Assembly (NCBI GenBank): GCA_958009085.1
Contig: OY253672.1
Span: 868,001 to 932,000 of the forward strand
Direction of reading: 5' to 3'
DNA length: 64,000 nt
DNA from: Protoeuglena noctilucae
Lineage: Eukaryota > Chlorophyta > Pedinophyceae > Marsupiomonadales > Marsupiomonadaceae
Part shown: piece by piece, positions 30,801-40,600 of the stretch
How the letters are laid out: each line of letters begins with the position of its first letter
Position numbering within the stretch: position 1 is the stretch's first letter
The notes under the pieces: generated by a model
Told to the model about the DNA's origin: nothing
The model's input: only the letters and a program-made list of their open reading frames with translations
The model's database searches: none
Position numbers and translations under genes: made by a program

Positions 30801-32870
30801 GGTAAGGTACACGCATCGTGAGATGCATCGGCCCTTGATGAAGGCCTGCTGGCTGAGGGGGATGATGCGTTGGAGGACGGGGCGTAGCCGGGAGTTGAGG
30901 ACCTTAGCGAGGACGCGGTAGACCACGTCATTGACTGAGATGGGCCGGAAGTCCGAGGGCTTGCAGTCCGTGGCTTTGGGGAGCTTAGGAATGAGGGTAA
31001 CGGTGCTGTTGAGGAAGCAGGCAGGCATGAAACCCGTCTGATGGATGGTGTTGAGGAGGAGAGTGAGGAGAGGAGCGTAGAGGTGGGCGTAGCGTTGGTA
31101 CAGGCCAGGCGGCAGGCCCATGGGCACCGTGGCGCTGTCAGGCTTGAAAGAGTGGATGGCCGCGAGGACCTCTTCTGTAGTGATGGTGGCATCAATGCTC
31201 TGCTGCTCCTGGTCAGTGAGCGTGCGCCCAGAGTTCTGGAGGACCTCCAGCACGTGGTGCTGAGCAGCTGGATTGCGGGGTCCGGGGCGCCCCACTGTCT
31301 CAAAGTGGTCCACAAGGGTATCCTCGACCAGGGCCGGTTCGGAGAGGAGCTGGCCGTCAGCGTCTCTGACGCTGGTGACTGGCGGGGAGGGCTTATCTCT
31401 GTCAGGCTGGAGGGCATGGGGGAGGGCCGAGGCTGGCACATCAAAGGACCGGGTTTTGTTCTGCCGGTCGAGGTTTGCGAGGGCATGTTGGTAGTAGTCG
31501 AGGATTTGGGACCAGAACGAAGTGGCGTCTTCGCCGTCACGCACTGCTGCAAAGTACTGCTCCCGCAGAAGCCGCAGCTGCTGCTTCCGCTGGTTGATGT
31601 ACTGGGACTGGTGTGCGTACCAGTGTCGGGCAATCTCCTGGATGGCATTGGCTGTCTGCTGAACCCAGCGCTTGGCGGTGCCGGGGGGAGCGGTGGGCCC
31701 GGGGTGGGCCAGGATGGCAGTGGACACAGCAGCCTCCTGCAGAGGCTCGACCTGCTGGCGGATCTCGTCCACAAGGAAGGACGCGTGCGGGTGGATGTTG
31801 GCGGGGTGCCGACGAGAGGTCCGGGGAGTGTCACGCAGGAAAATGTACACGGGCGCATGGTCAGAGAGGGCGATGTTGGCAGGGTGGACGCGAGCGGTGG
31901 CATCAGAGCATTCCGTGCGGAGGGCAACGGGCTGGTCCCGAGGGACGTAGAAACGGTCAAGTCGGTTCTTCCATGACTTGTCATGGGCCATGTCCCGGCG
32001 CGTGGGGACTGCAAATGGCTTGTTGTGGTCCTGCTCCCCGGCATCAATGAGGCCCAGGACGTCGATTTGGGCTTGCAGCTTCTTTCGCAGGGTGGTCTGC
32101 ACCTCAGAGGTGGACTGGTGGTTCGAGGATGAGGCTGCCATGTCGGCTGCGAGGACCATGTTCCAGTCCCCACCCATGAGGACCAGGCCGAGTTCGTGGG
32201 ATGCGAGGCAGTCAGGGAGGAGGGTGGAAAGGACGTAGTCTTTGTCAGCGGCGTCTTGGGGCATGTACACGTTGACGAGGGTGTAGTGACGGCTGGCCAC
32301 TTCGACATCAAGCCGGGCCACGAAGCCAGTGAGGCGGGCAGTGTCAGGTTCGGTCCAGGTGTGGAGGAGGTGGGAGCCAGGCTGGTTGCAAACGAGGATG
32401 GCCACCCCAGCCCGATGGGCTGAGGGCCCCTTGCGCCACACGTGGTGGCTGAGGCGCGCGAGGGACGCAAATGCGGCAGGGGGCTGATCCAGCTCAGTCT
32501 TGAGCTCTTGAAGGAAGACAAAGGCAGCGGGGGGAGCCAGCCATGTGTGGGGGTGTGCCTGGATGAGGCCAAGCAGCGCCTCCTGTTTCATGAGAAAGTT
32601 ACCATTGAGGTTGAGAGTGAGGGCAGTGAGGTTGGCCAGGCCTGGAGAGTGAGGCGGAATCGCCGGAGCCGGCCTTGCGGCCTGAGGTCGTGAGACGTTG
32701 GCCAGCGGTCGTTTAGACCGATTGGGGGCAGGTGCTACGAGCTGCGGCTGAGCTGGAGAGAACCCGGCCTGGAAGGGTTGGCCCTGGTCGCAAGCCCCCA
32801 CGGGTGCGGATGTATCGGAGGAAGGGGCCTGAATACGCAGGCGCTTTGCTGTGCTACGTGTTGTCGCCAT
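27873..32870 (-). mobile_element. Full-length APE-type non-LTR retrotransposon (LINE)
   Basis: Minus-strand element with one intact long ORF, a 3' UTR of about 180 bp and a 3' poly(A) tail, seen as 15 T at 27873-27887 on the plus strand. The minimum span is given; the 5' end lies somewhere beyond 32870 and could not be fixed, since no target-site duplication of the bases at 27850-27872 is visible near 33000-33500. It is inserted in the space between the Dicer start (27777, same strand) and the small heat-shock gene (33885, opposite strand). Only one copy is in this window. The tail and undamaged ORF suggest recent insertion. Confidence 0.88.
28068..32870 (-). CDS. LINE polyprotein: AP endonuclease, reverse transcriptase and zinc knuckle
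   Basis: Uninterrupted 1,600-codon ORF starting at the ATG at 32870. The N-terminal 75 residues are basic and Pro-rich. An APE-like endonuclease spans about residues 80-350: LTLNLNG, FLQELK, GVAILV, VNVYMP, GGDWNM and LSDHAPVYIF are its family blocks, including the catalytic Glu, Asp and Asp-His. The reverse transcriptase covers about 630-920: FRPISVND, FNDFAKAFDTVD, GVRQGCPLAP and QFADDTEFV, whose Asp pair is the catalytic core. A C-terminal CPLC...H...C zinc knuckle near residue 1390 (zf-RVT type) resembles plant and algal L1-like elements. No separate ORF1 or gag is seen. I saw no frameshift or stop, so the enzyme may be functional. The clade (L1-like versus Tx1 or others) needs a tree. 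Confidence 0.93.
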   Translation of the reverse strand: MATTRSTAKRLRIQAPSSDTSAPVGACDQGQPFQAGFSPAQPQLVAPAPNRSKRPLANVSRPQAARPAPAIPPHSPGLANLTALTLNLNGNFLMKQEALLGLIQAHPHTWLAPPAAFVFLQELKTELDQPPAAFASLARLSHHVWRKGPSAHRAGVAILVCNQPGSHLLHTWTEPDTARLTGFVARLDVEVASRHYTLVNVYMPQDAADKDYVLSTLLPDCLASHELGLVLMGGDWNMVLAADMAASSSNHQSTSEVQTTLRKKLQAQIDVLGLIDAGEQDHNKPFAVPTRRDMAHDKSWKNRLDRFYVPRDQPVALRTECSDATARVHPANIALSDHAPVYIFLRDTPRTSRRHPANIHPHASFLVDEIRQQVEPLQEAAVSTAILAHPGPTAPPGTAKRWVQQTANAIQEIARHWYAHQSQYINQRKQQLRLLREQYFAAVRDGEDATSFWSQILDYYQHALANLDRQNKTRSFDVPASALPHALQPDRDKPSPPVTSVRDADGQLLSEPALVEDTLVDHFETVGRPGPRNPAAQHHVLEVLQNSGRTLTDQEQQSIDATITTEEVLAAIHSFKPDSATVPMGLPPGLYQRYAHLYAPLLTLLLNTIHQTGFMPACFLNSTVTLIPKLPKATDCKPSDFRPISVNDVVYRVLAKVLNSRLRPVLQRIIPLSQQAFIKGRCISRCVYLTCATLELLDQSDEGCFIIFNDFAKAFDTVDRPFLRRILETLRFGETFCTWFDIMHTPSATYQLKLGRGLSRGYNVSTGVRQGCPLAPSLFILVALALHELVASNPDIKGLPVPGPNKPPLYAFRTDKRLAQESLISQFADDTEFVQATVQSMHNLFQALDTFHQATGLRSNPAKTGIIPAGKWNTDPAALHQHLTAAQAHGLDSLVYDHAQQRWMLDGYWITPPGGEPAAPVKYLGTLMGPTGIVPTDYSSFVASIYTQLLRLRPHNIPLLHRWKIVKTFVLSRLIYATTHCPMDFSPGKPGALLLRYIQRYVLTESPKTQRIPPEIDRNELYHPVSRGGLQAQHVPFHQAALRFKMIQLHASGADPLFSNAIHQHLVRSLKYKATVKCDGQRYETTLSIPVGPHICALTAKDWAELTPTPLIRDLFSATSMFPATQLLPPPQPYASPPTLNDLWVHLTPMLRAPLLFNPHNPLSFPANFVHSRSTDPSHQRLLLDATARQIWAAIIPILEPLQRAFPLVSSLIIPRAHNGRLGLKDPDDVLTTLMVPALGSYMARQIRLDFVSALSAHLSINSPGHPGLPANAWNDVRGPTVLSVFPHDFIHRISGFRAQGWSQYFSMHGHSLGPTYHPLASITPQAHHRAFVVAKYSTDKPCQRLLEDSSPHLAHAATAALARPQANPAHLATASMAWLAVTDRLPTYSDLQGKPCPLCLERHGTSLHDLAESCRTAQVVWHSVFQSLPPLSWQYLNRCLAHPPVGPSGLCPDRGTPTALLFRFGATHASSDLLRSPAWRLLWSETLHAIITARRYWRTGHPLPGAPPMLLLDLPDAPAWTRAARIVSYASHRISSAMACHHRLSSPAAASMLQLLHDPSLPHGVFFKAISVTQNLFSSFPPLPPPQPPPNRRVPLEPG

Positions 32871-33884
32871 TTTTGTACTGCAAGAGGACTGATTCGGCGA
32901 AAGATAGCGGCGCCGTCCGGAGAGAGATAAGGAGAAGAGGCGTTTGTTGTTCGGAAAGCCAGCAGGAGAGCCGAGATAGAGTAGCTAACAACGGAGAGTC
33001 GACGGCAAGAGTTGGAGGTCACAACGAGCAAAGCACTTGCTACCGCGGTGATGTCGTTAGGAGAGGAGCACATCGCTTGAAAAAGACGGGTTGGATTTGC
33101 TGCCGCGGGGAGCAGAGGGGGCGATGACGGCAGAGCGTTGTGGTTGGCCTCAGACGCCGGAGTAGAGGGCCAGACAGGCCAGGAGAGGGGCCCAGAGGCC
33201 AAATTGTATTCGAAAAGCGCAACGAGGCGCGGTGTAGTCAAAAGGCGGGTCCCCGGGGGGTCCCCGGGGGTGGGGAGGGGTACGCGCACGCGAGCCCTCC
33301 CCCCCGCCGCCAGGCCGGACGGCACTACCACGCTCTTAAAGAGCATGGTTGTGGCCCGCCGGCCTGGTTGGAAGGCCGCGGCTTGCTCACCTGCCGCACT
33401 CGCCACCGCGCATGCACGTAGCTATGCGGCCAGCGTTCCCAAATTCGCCTTCTCCTCTACCTGCAGGACTCGAGACCAATCTCGACATCAACTGTGTTCT
33501 TACTGTGTTCTTCGTCAAGTCAATGCTCTCCGCACCGTGACACGCGATGGCAACTCTTCAGCTCGGTAGGTCAAGAGCACCGAGTGCCAGCGGCACGCAG
33601 ATTTCTGTTGCCTGTAGACCATTGATGTTTCTCCGCGCATCCATCCTGGGCATTTCCACATCTTCAGGCCTCGGATAGTGGCAGGTAAGGCCTTGGCGTG
33701 GTGTCCGTGGCAGGTGCAGCTGGGGCCTCCCTCGGCAGGTGGGTCCCTGCCCCCGATAATGGCCGCGACAACCCCGGCGGCCTGCGAATGTGCATCCACC
33801 CGTCCATCCAAGGTCACAAACCATGTCAGGCACGCCTCCCTGTGACGCATCCGCAGGGCAGCAAGGACATCACCAACCGCCACC
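32871..33884. other. LINE 5' flank and small heat-shock gene upstream region
   Basis: This holds the undetermined 5' end of the LINE and the promoter side of the small heat-shock gene. A minus frame at 32735-33406 continues across the LINE start but has no domain. No heat-shock element (nGAAn array) was convincingly found by eye. Confidence 0.35.
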
Positions 33885-34784
33885 ATGCGGTCGCTCGCGC
33901 GCCTCAGCCCGATGGCCGTTCGGGCCCCCTGCCAGTCAGCGCAGCAGCGTTTCGGCTCCTCCCTCTCGGTGGCGACGCGGGCGGCGAGTCCGGGCCACGG
34001 TGAGACGACGGGCACTGCAGCACAAAATCATTTCTCACATGGCGCGGCGTCGAAACCCAGCACGCGTTCCCCATGGCGCAGGCGACGGGGGCTCCTCGGA
34101 GAGCGGCTCATTGGAGAGCAGCCAGGAGGGCAAGGCGATGCGCCGCCAGGAGCGCAGCACGCCCCGTCGCCTCGGCCTGCAGAGCCCCGAGGACCTCTTT
34201 CAGCGCGAGCTGGACACAATCCGGTCGGTGCTGGACCTGTGGTCGCGGGGCCCGAGCCCCACGGGTCTGCTGCGGCCATTCGACATCGTCCGCGACCTGG
34301 CGGGCGAGACGGAGCCGTTTGGCGACCTTGGCTCGCTGGCCATGAACATCGCGGAGGACGAGGAGGCGTTCACGGTCACCGCGGATGTGCCCGGGCTCGA
34401 GCGCAAGGACGTCCACGTCCAGCTCCACCCGGACGGCACGCTCGAGCTGTGGGGGGAGCGGCGCACCGAGACCAAGAGAGAGAGTGCCCGCATGCACGTG
34501 CAGGAGAGGCACTTTGGCCGATTCAGGCGAGCCGCGTGGAGGGTATTGCCGCCAGCTGGGCCTGGCACGCGTGGTTTTACCGTGACGTGCTGCGGGGTGA
34601 GTTGATGGGCCTCGTCACCCGCCGTCTCCGCAGCCGGGAAGTGATGCTGCCCAAGGACCGCATCCAGGGCGACAAGATCAAGGCGTTTATGCGCAACGGC
34701 GTACTCACGTTGACGGTGCCCAAGGTCCCTGGGGAGGCGCACCAAGCGCAGGCGAAGGACATCCCCATTGAGGTCGGGGAGTGA
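33885..34784 (+). CDS. Small heat-shock protein (Hsp20 / alpha-crystallin), organelle-targeted
   Basis: ATP-independent chaperone that holds unfolding proteins during stress. Three exons: 33885-33999, 34082-34526 and 34634-34784, giving 236 residues. The start sits in CCACCATGC. The first 40 residues (MRSLARLSPMAVRAPCQSAQ) are Arg/Ser/Ala-rich with no acids, as in a mitochondrial or plastid presequence. The alpha-crystallin domain runs from about residue 110: FTVTADVPGLERKDVHVQL, ELWGERR, GRFSREVMLP across the splice site, and FMRNGVLTLTVPK, the conserved GVL motif. The second intron (34527-34633) has a GC donor, proven by the GRF|SREVMLP join. Mitochondrion and plastid cannot be told apart here. 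The gene is divergent from Dicer, with the LINE between them. Confidence 0.9.
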   Translation: MRSLARLSPMAVRAPCQSAQQRFGSSLSVATRAASPGHGETTGTAAQNHFSHGAASKPSTRSPWRRRRGLLGERLIGEQPGGQGDAPPGAQHAPSPRPAEPRGPLSARAGHNPVGAGPVVAGPEPHGSAAAIRHRPRPGGRDGAVWRPWLAGHEHRGGRGGVHGHRGCARARAQGRPRPAPPGRHARAVGGAAHRDQERECPHARAGEALWPIQASRVEGIAASWAWHAWFYRDVLRGELMGLVTRRLRSREVMLPKDRIQGDKIKAFMRNGVLTLTVPKVPGEAHQAQAKDIPIEVGE

Positions 34785-34820
34785 GCAAGACCTGGCAGGT
34801 CTGATGAGCATGTATCGATA

Positions 34821-34902
34821 GACATAGAGATGAATTGAATCGTATGTCGCGCCAATCATCGATGAGACATAGAGATGAATTGAATTGTATGCTGTGCCAA
34901 TC
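34821..34902. repeat. Two-copy 44-bp-spaced direct repeat
   Basis: The 38-bp unit starting GACATAGAGATGAATTGAAT at 34821 recurs at 34865 with about five differences, all in the second half. It is AT-rich against a GC-rich background and lies in the 150-bp space between two converging stop codons. Confidence 0.75.
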
Positions 34903-34936
34903 ACAAGTCACGGAAGAATCTGTACGGTGTCGCAAA

Positions 34937-35889
34937 TCACGGTGCGTGCGGCCCCCGTGCCATGATAGCACCGGCAGTGGCGGCACAAAGCTGGGCAACC
35001 CAAATGGCTACCCGGCGGGGTAACTTCTCGTCGTCGCGTTCGGGGATTCCATAGGCATCTTGGTCTCGCTCCACCCTTGCCTTGTAGCTCACCCGCGCCG
35101 CCTCCATGGTCGCAGGCCACACGGCAAAAGAGCTCCGCAGCTCGACTGGCACGCCGCGACCGAAGACGAACGACGACGCCATCCTGAAGAAGCTCTCACG
35201 TGCGTCGGTAAAGCTGGCGTGCAAGGTCTCCAGGTCCTGCATCACATGGACAGGGGGGCAACACCACATCGCCGATGTCCGCAAAATGACTGCGAATATG
35301 ACGCCCAACCTTTTGGGCGCAATTGGCGCCTTCGGATGGCGCCCCGCTTTCCGCACCTGGGCACCCACATAAGCCCGCAGCCACTGCCCGGCCAGCCACA
35401 GCCCGAGGCTGCTCAGGGCCACCGAGGCTTCCTTGTTGTGCTCCTCGCTGCCGAGCAGATTTCGGTGCGGAAGCAGCTTCTCCAGGGCGAGGAGGAGGCA
35501 GGTGCGGGCGTGGGGGTGGTCGTGGAACACCTCCCAGAGCAGGTCCATATCCAGCCCCCTCAGATAAAGCATGAAGCAAAAGAATATGTCGCCCTCGTTT
35601 ACATGGATGCGCTGGTGGTCGCCTGCGGGACGGGGGGGAGCGGCTTCGGGTCCGTCCCTGGGGTACACCGGAGGACCGGCCCCGACGAGGCCGACCGGCG
35701 CGCGGACGCCCCCCGCTCTGCGCTCTTTCCACTTATCGCGGTATGTCGTGCCCGGGATGCCAAGCAGCCTGCCCGGCGCTGCGGGCCCGCGAGCCCGGCG
35801 CCCAAGTTTGCGGGCTCTGAAGGTGTTGCGGGCTCCTCACCGGGCTGATGGCCCTCGCCCTGCCCAATCATCTCCGCGTGATCCTTCAT
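34937..35889 (-). CDS. Unknown, mostly helical protein
   Basis: I do not recognise this gene. A short first exon with ATG at 35889 (35889-35841) joins in phase to a long reading from 35622 to the stop at 34937. The product of about 245 residues starts MKDHAEMIGQGEGHQP. It looks folded and helical: GDIFFCFMLYLRGLDMDLLW, LLLALEKLLPHRNLLG, LGLWLAGQWLRAYVG, then a Phe/Arg-rich part and a hydrophobic end (VAIWVAQLCAATAGAIM) that could be a membrane segment. The middle part around 35230-35330 (MWCCPPVHVMQ) may hide a further small intron ending at the CAG near 35240. No family motif was identified. Confidence 0.5.
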
Positions 35890-37619
35890 GATTCGTCCAT
35901 GCAGCGAGAGACTGCGACAGAAGGCGAATCACGGGGGTCGTGCCGAGGCGGGGACCGAATGCCCTGTCCGCAGAGATGCACTCCCCGCAGCCGGCGTTTT
36001 GGACTATGACACGGCGGCGGTCGCGACGGGCGCACAGGGCGCGCGAGGACGCGGGGAGCCAAGGCCAGGGCAAAACTGACCCGTAAGTTGCAGAGCTCGG
36101 CACGGCTTGGAAATATGCGGCAATCAATGAGAAGCGCGCACGGTCTGGCCTCCGAAAGCGTCGCGTTGCAACGCCTGAAACTCAATCCGCCTGGCATCTG
36201 CTGGCCTGCGGGTGCGAGCAACGAGCTACGGCGTCGCGTCTCTGCTGCCGAGCTACACGCGCACGCAGCTCCGGTCCGTCGGAAGCGAGCCCTCACGGCT
36301 CGCCTGAGCATTACGGCCGCGGCGCATGCCGGCAGGGTCCAGCGGGCCTGCTTCGCGCCGGCACAGCTGCTGGACGCGCCGTGCGATTGTATGTTTCAGA
36401 ACGCTCCCCGGGGAGAGGTGGCGACGCCTCCCCGCGGCTCAATACGCTCGGTGCGGCCGCGACAGCGGCGTAGGGCTGGGGCGCCATGATGTGGAGGCTA
36501 TGGCTTTCGCTTCTCAGCGATCTCGCGCACTGGCGACGTGATGGTCGACAGGAACCGGCTGGCAGGCTTTGATGTGGAAAAGCTGTGCCAAGGGTGGGGC
36601 CGTGCCTGGGTCACGAACCAGGGGTTTAGGGACCACGATCGCTGGAAAGCTGCAGGGCTTCGCTGGGTGTGCGCGACGCTAGTGGCGTTCTAGACTAGCA
36701 GGCAAATCGCAAGAATCGAATCCGGAGCGCATGTGCCGTGCGCTGAGCATGGGTCAGCACGTCTGACATAATCAGAAACTGGGCGGACCAGCGGTCCGTC
36801 CGTGTTGGGGGGTGCAACTCCTCCCGCCGAGGCATCTTCAGCGGCCGTTCTCCGCGTCCATGTAGCGCTTCGAGTGTGCTGGACCGCTCGTGCTCTGCGG
36901 CACCTGTGCGTGGCCTGGCAGCCCGAGCAGTCGGGGACCGCGGACTGCGCAAGTGCGAGCTGGCGCAGGCGGACGGTTTGCACGTGCCAGGGCGTCGTGT
37001 GGGCGGGGAGAGAGGCGCCGCCGTCCGTGCTTCGCAGGTGGTGGTTTGAAGTACCTCCGGGTTGGGCGGGGTCTGTGAGCTGTCGTCGGGGCTGCAGGGG
37101 TGAGATGTTCATCGTGTCATTTGCGCTTCGGCGCCGCAAACGCGCGCGAGGGCGCGGTCGGAGGCCATTGTGCTATCGGAGCACGGTGGGGTCGCACCGG
37201 CTGCCCGCGCGCGCCGGTCCTGAGCGCCTAGTTGCGCGACGATGTTGCAAGGGGTGCCCCGGAGCGCCCGTGGGGCGGCCCTCCGACGAGGGCCACCTCG
37301 TCCCTGCGTCTCCGCGCGCCCCCCGGGCCCCTTGCGGTTGCATCGTCCCATTGCCGAGATTTCTACGTCGTTCGTGGCCCCTAGAGTGCGCCGCAGCTGT
37401 CGCCCCGCAAGCACGGGGGACGTGCCGCGTGATGTATCTCCGAGCACGCCCTCGCCACTCCGCCGCGCACCCGGCGCCCGCAAGAGCGGCGTTTGGGAGC
37501 TGCTTGGGTCCCGCGCGGCCGGGGCGGCAGCGCCCGGGGCCGCCACGTCGAGCGAGATTCCTTGCGCTCTCCGCAGGCGCCCCGTGCTGGCCAGCGGCCC
37601 GCGCTGGAGTCACTCGTGC
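35890..37619. other. Long divergent intergenic region, no gene recognised
   Basis: About 1.7 kb between outward-facing starts. Open frames exist on both strands (for example 36802-37659 plus) but are Arg/Ala/Cys-rich with no domain and look like chance frames. I looked for tRNA-like GGTTCGA boxes and saw none. Confidence 0.4.
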
Positions 37620-40600
37620 ATGCGGTCGGGAGAGAGAGAGGAGGATCGCGACGGCCTGAACGTCCTGGCCGACGCTGCGGCCGTCGGCAATGACTCGGCC
37701 GGGGCCTCGAGGGCCGCTGCGGGAGAGGATGCGGTGAGCGAGGAGGGGTCTCTGTCCGGTGCAGCCGGGGCGCGGGCCCGCCGGAGCGGCACCCGGGGAG
37801 CCCGGCGGGGCGCCATCGTGCCGCCAGACTGAGATGAGCCCGCACGGCCGGTTCGGCCGCCCGGCTTCGCGCGGCAGCGACGGGTGCCGTCGGGTCCTCT
37901 CCGCAGGCGTTCCCAGCGCCGAGCCTGACGGACCTCGTGGAGTACAAGGTCCTCCAGACGGGCGCGGATGTGCTGGAGCTCAAGTACACGAGCCAGGACA
38001 AGCAGGTGCGAGGGACTTGCGGGAGCGCGGCGCTGCTGGGACGCGCGGGTGCGAGTCGGACCGGCGGAGATTACCGGCGCTTGCAGATCAACATTAACGA
38101 GGTGGCGTCCCTGGAGTGGGGCGGGCTCTCGGGGCTAGGGGGCGAGGCGACCATCGTGTGGCGGGGGCAGCGGTTCGTGGACCCCAACCGTTTCGCGAGG
38201 TTCGTGTACCAGGTCAAGCTGAGGGAGCTGAAGCAGCAGATGGCCGGGCGCGAGAGCGGGGGCGACCCGGGCGGGGTGACCGAGGTCAGCCGTGTCAAGG
38301 GCTGGCAGACGGTCAAGGACGCGGTGTCCAAGCAGTCACTGGAGGCGAGTGGTTTGCCGGGGCGAGGGGCGCGCCCATCTCACGATCATCCCCGCCGACG
38401 TGCTACGTGCTCCCGCCCGTCCGTGCTCTGCAGAAGCTGCGGGGAGACCTGAAGCACAAGCTCGCGAGGGAGCTGGCGACCCCCGCCAAGTCGACCGGGG
38501 GCGCCAAGTCCCGCGGCCGGTCTCCGGCTACGCGGGCCCAGGACGAGGAGGAGGAAGCACCCACGTGGACACTGACGGGTGCGGGCGGGGCGGTCAACCC
38601 GCCTGCGCATCCACGGCCCGCTGGGGCTGGGGTTTCTGATCGCCCTTGGTTTACGTGCGGACGCAGGGACCGACGTGAGAGAGGACCCCATCCTGAGGCG
38701 GCTGCTATGCGCACATGACGGGTGCACGAGCGTGGCCAAGTTTGGCGCAGATGGGGGGCCCCCACGGCACTGCGCGGCGCACCGGGGCGACGGGAACGTC
38801 TTGTCGGACTCGCAGCTGTGCAGCGAGGGCGACTGCCTGGCCGTGGCGCTGTGGGGAGCGCCGGGAGGGCCGGCGACGTGCTGCAGGGCGCACCGGCGAG
38901 AGGACATGGTCCTAGCGTCGGACCGGCTCTGCGCGCGGGACGGCTGCAAGCGGCCCGCCACGCACGGGGACGCCGGCGACGTGCCGCAGCACTGCGCGGA
39001 GCACGGGTGGATGGCGGGCGGGGTGGAGGTGACGCTGCCCCTGGCCGAGGCTTCGGGGGAGAGCAAGGCGTGCGGCTGCGACGGCTGCGATAACCTGGCG
39101 ACAGTGGGAAGGCCGGGAGTGGGCCGGGAGCGCTGCGAGCTCCACATGGAAGAGGGCATGCTGAGTTGGTGCTCGTACGCGGCCTGCCCGCGGATGGCGG
39201 AGGGCATGCCGCCCATTTGCCGTCTGCACTGGGTCCAGCAGGAGCGCTGGTTCCCCGAGGACGGCTCGGATGGGGAGGAGAAGGCGGGAGGTGAGACCGC
39301 AGAGGGGTTCATAACGGACGACGCAATGTGCGTCTGGAAAGCGAGATTCGCCGCCCCGTGGGACCGAAAGCGGGCATGTGATTGCTATCACGCTTACTCA
39401 TAGACCACTAGAAATGAATGGATAGATGCCGGGGCCCGTCCGTCGCAAGCTGTGTGTGGTGCTGTGCGCCATTACTGTGCTTCGGGCTCCCGCGCGCACT
39501 CGCTCGCTCGCTGGCATCTAGCGGCCCCGCGGTTCCCGCAGATGCTGGCGATGGTCAGGAGGAGGAGGTTACCGGCGGGGCGGAGGCCGCGGAGGAGGCG
39601 CGGCCGGGGGAGGCGGCGGAGTCGCAAGGAGCGTGGCTGGGACCCATCGCGGTTTCGCGCAACAGCATCCGGAACCCGAATCTTAAGATGAAGTACACGA
39701 TGCCAGCGCGGGGAGAGCAGTTTATGGCGATCCAGGCCGCGGTGCGGAAGGCCCTGCACAAGCCGGCCAGCTACCGCGTGACGAGTCCGTCGTTCACGGT
39801 CGGCCACAGCCTCCGCTGGAGCCCCGCGGAGCTCAAGAAGCACGCCACGGAGGTGCTGTCGAGCAGCCCGGACGTCAAAGCCGCGTTCGAGACACTTTAC
39901 GCGGCCTGCAAAGGAGGCATCGAGGACGCCATCAAGGCGGCCCTGGGCGGGTGAGTGGCAGCCGTGCAGGGACACAAGTGGGTCGCAGCGACGACGTTGG
40001 TGGGGACCCGTCCCTCACCAGGCGCTGGAGATGCGCCACAGCGCTCTTTTGTGATTTGTGTGTTGATGTGTCTGGACTCCCTCTCGCAGATGGGAGGCTG
40101 CGGTGAAGAGGTCGCTGGTGGAGGCGGCGCAGACGCACAAGCCCGTCCTGGTGGGCGCGCGGTGTGATGAGGGGAACTGCACGCGCCCTCCGAGGTATGG
40201 GGCCGAGGGCCAGCTGCCGACGCGATGCGTGCTGCACAAGCAGCCGGGGCAGGTGGAGCTGAGGGGCAGGTGCGCAGAGCCGGGGACCTGGCCCACCTGC
40301 GGGGAGTCCCCCTGCACGAGACGGGCCACGTTCAACAAGCCTGGGGTGCTGCCGCCCGTCGCCTGCGCGCTGCACAAGACAGCCGGCATGGAGCTCGTGG
40401 TCCGGCTGAGCAAGGCCCCGAGGTGCGGATACGGCGACTGGCGAGCAATCTGCGCGCCGGGCGGGAGCTGGGCAGACGGGCATGCACATGCCTGGCAAGA
40501 GACACGATTGCACCAGACAGTACACAGCAGCTTCCTCTCTGTCTTGCCCGCAGCTCTGCGCCGCGCGCGGGGGCGTCTGCTGCGCACGCAGGCGCGAAGG

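Noticed and set aside
30188-32572. Second minus-strand ORF of about 790 codons in the LINE
   Set aside because: It overlaps the endonuclease/RT frame by one base shift and is Ser/Pro/Thr-rich; the motifs lie in the other frame. It is not an ORF1.
27850-33500. Target-site duplication for the LINE
   Set aside because: The bases next to the poly(A) tail (ending AGATGCAATAG) were not found near the probable 5' end, so no duplication or exact left boundary is claimed.
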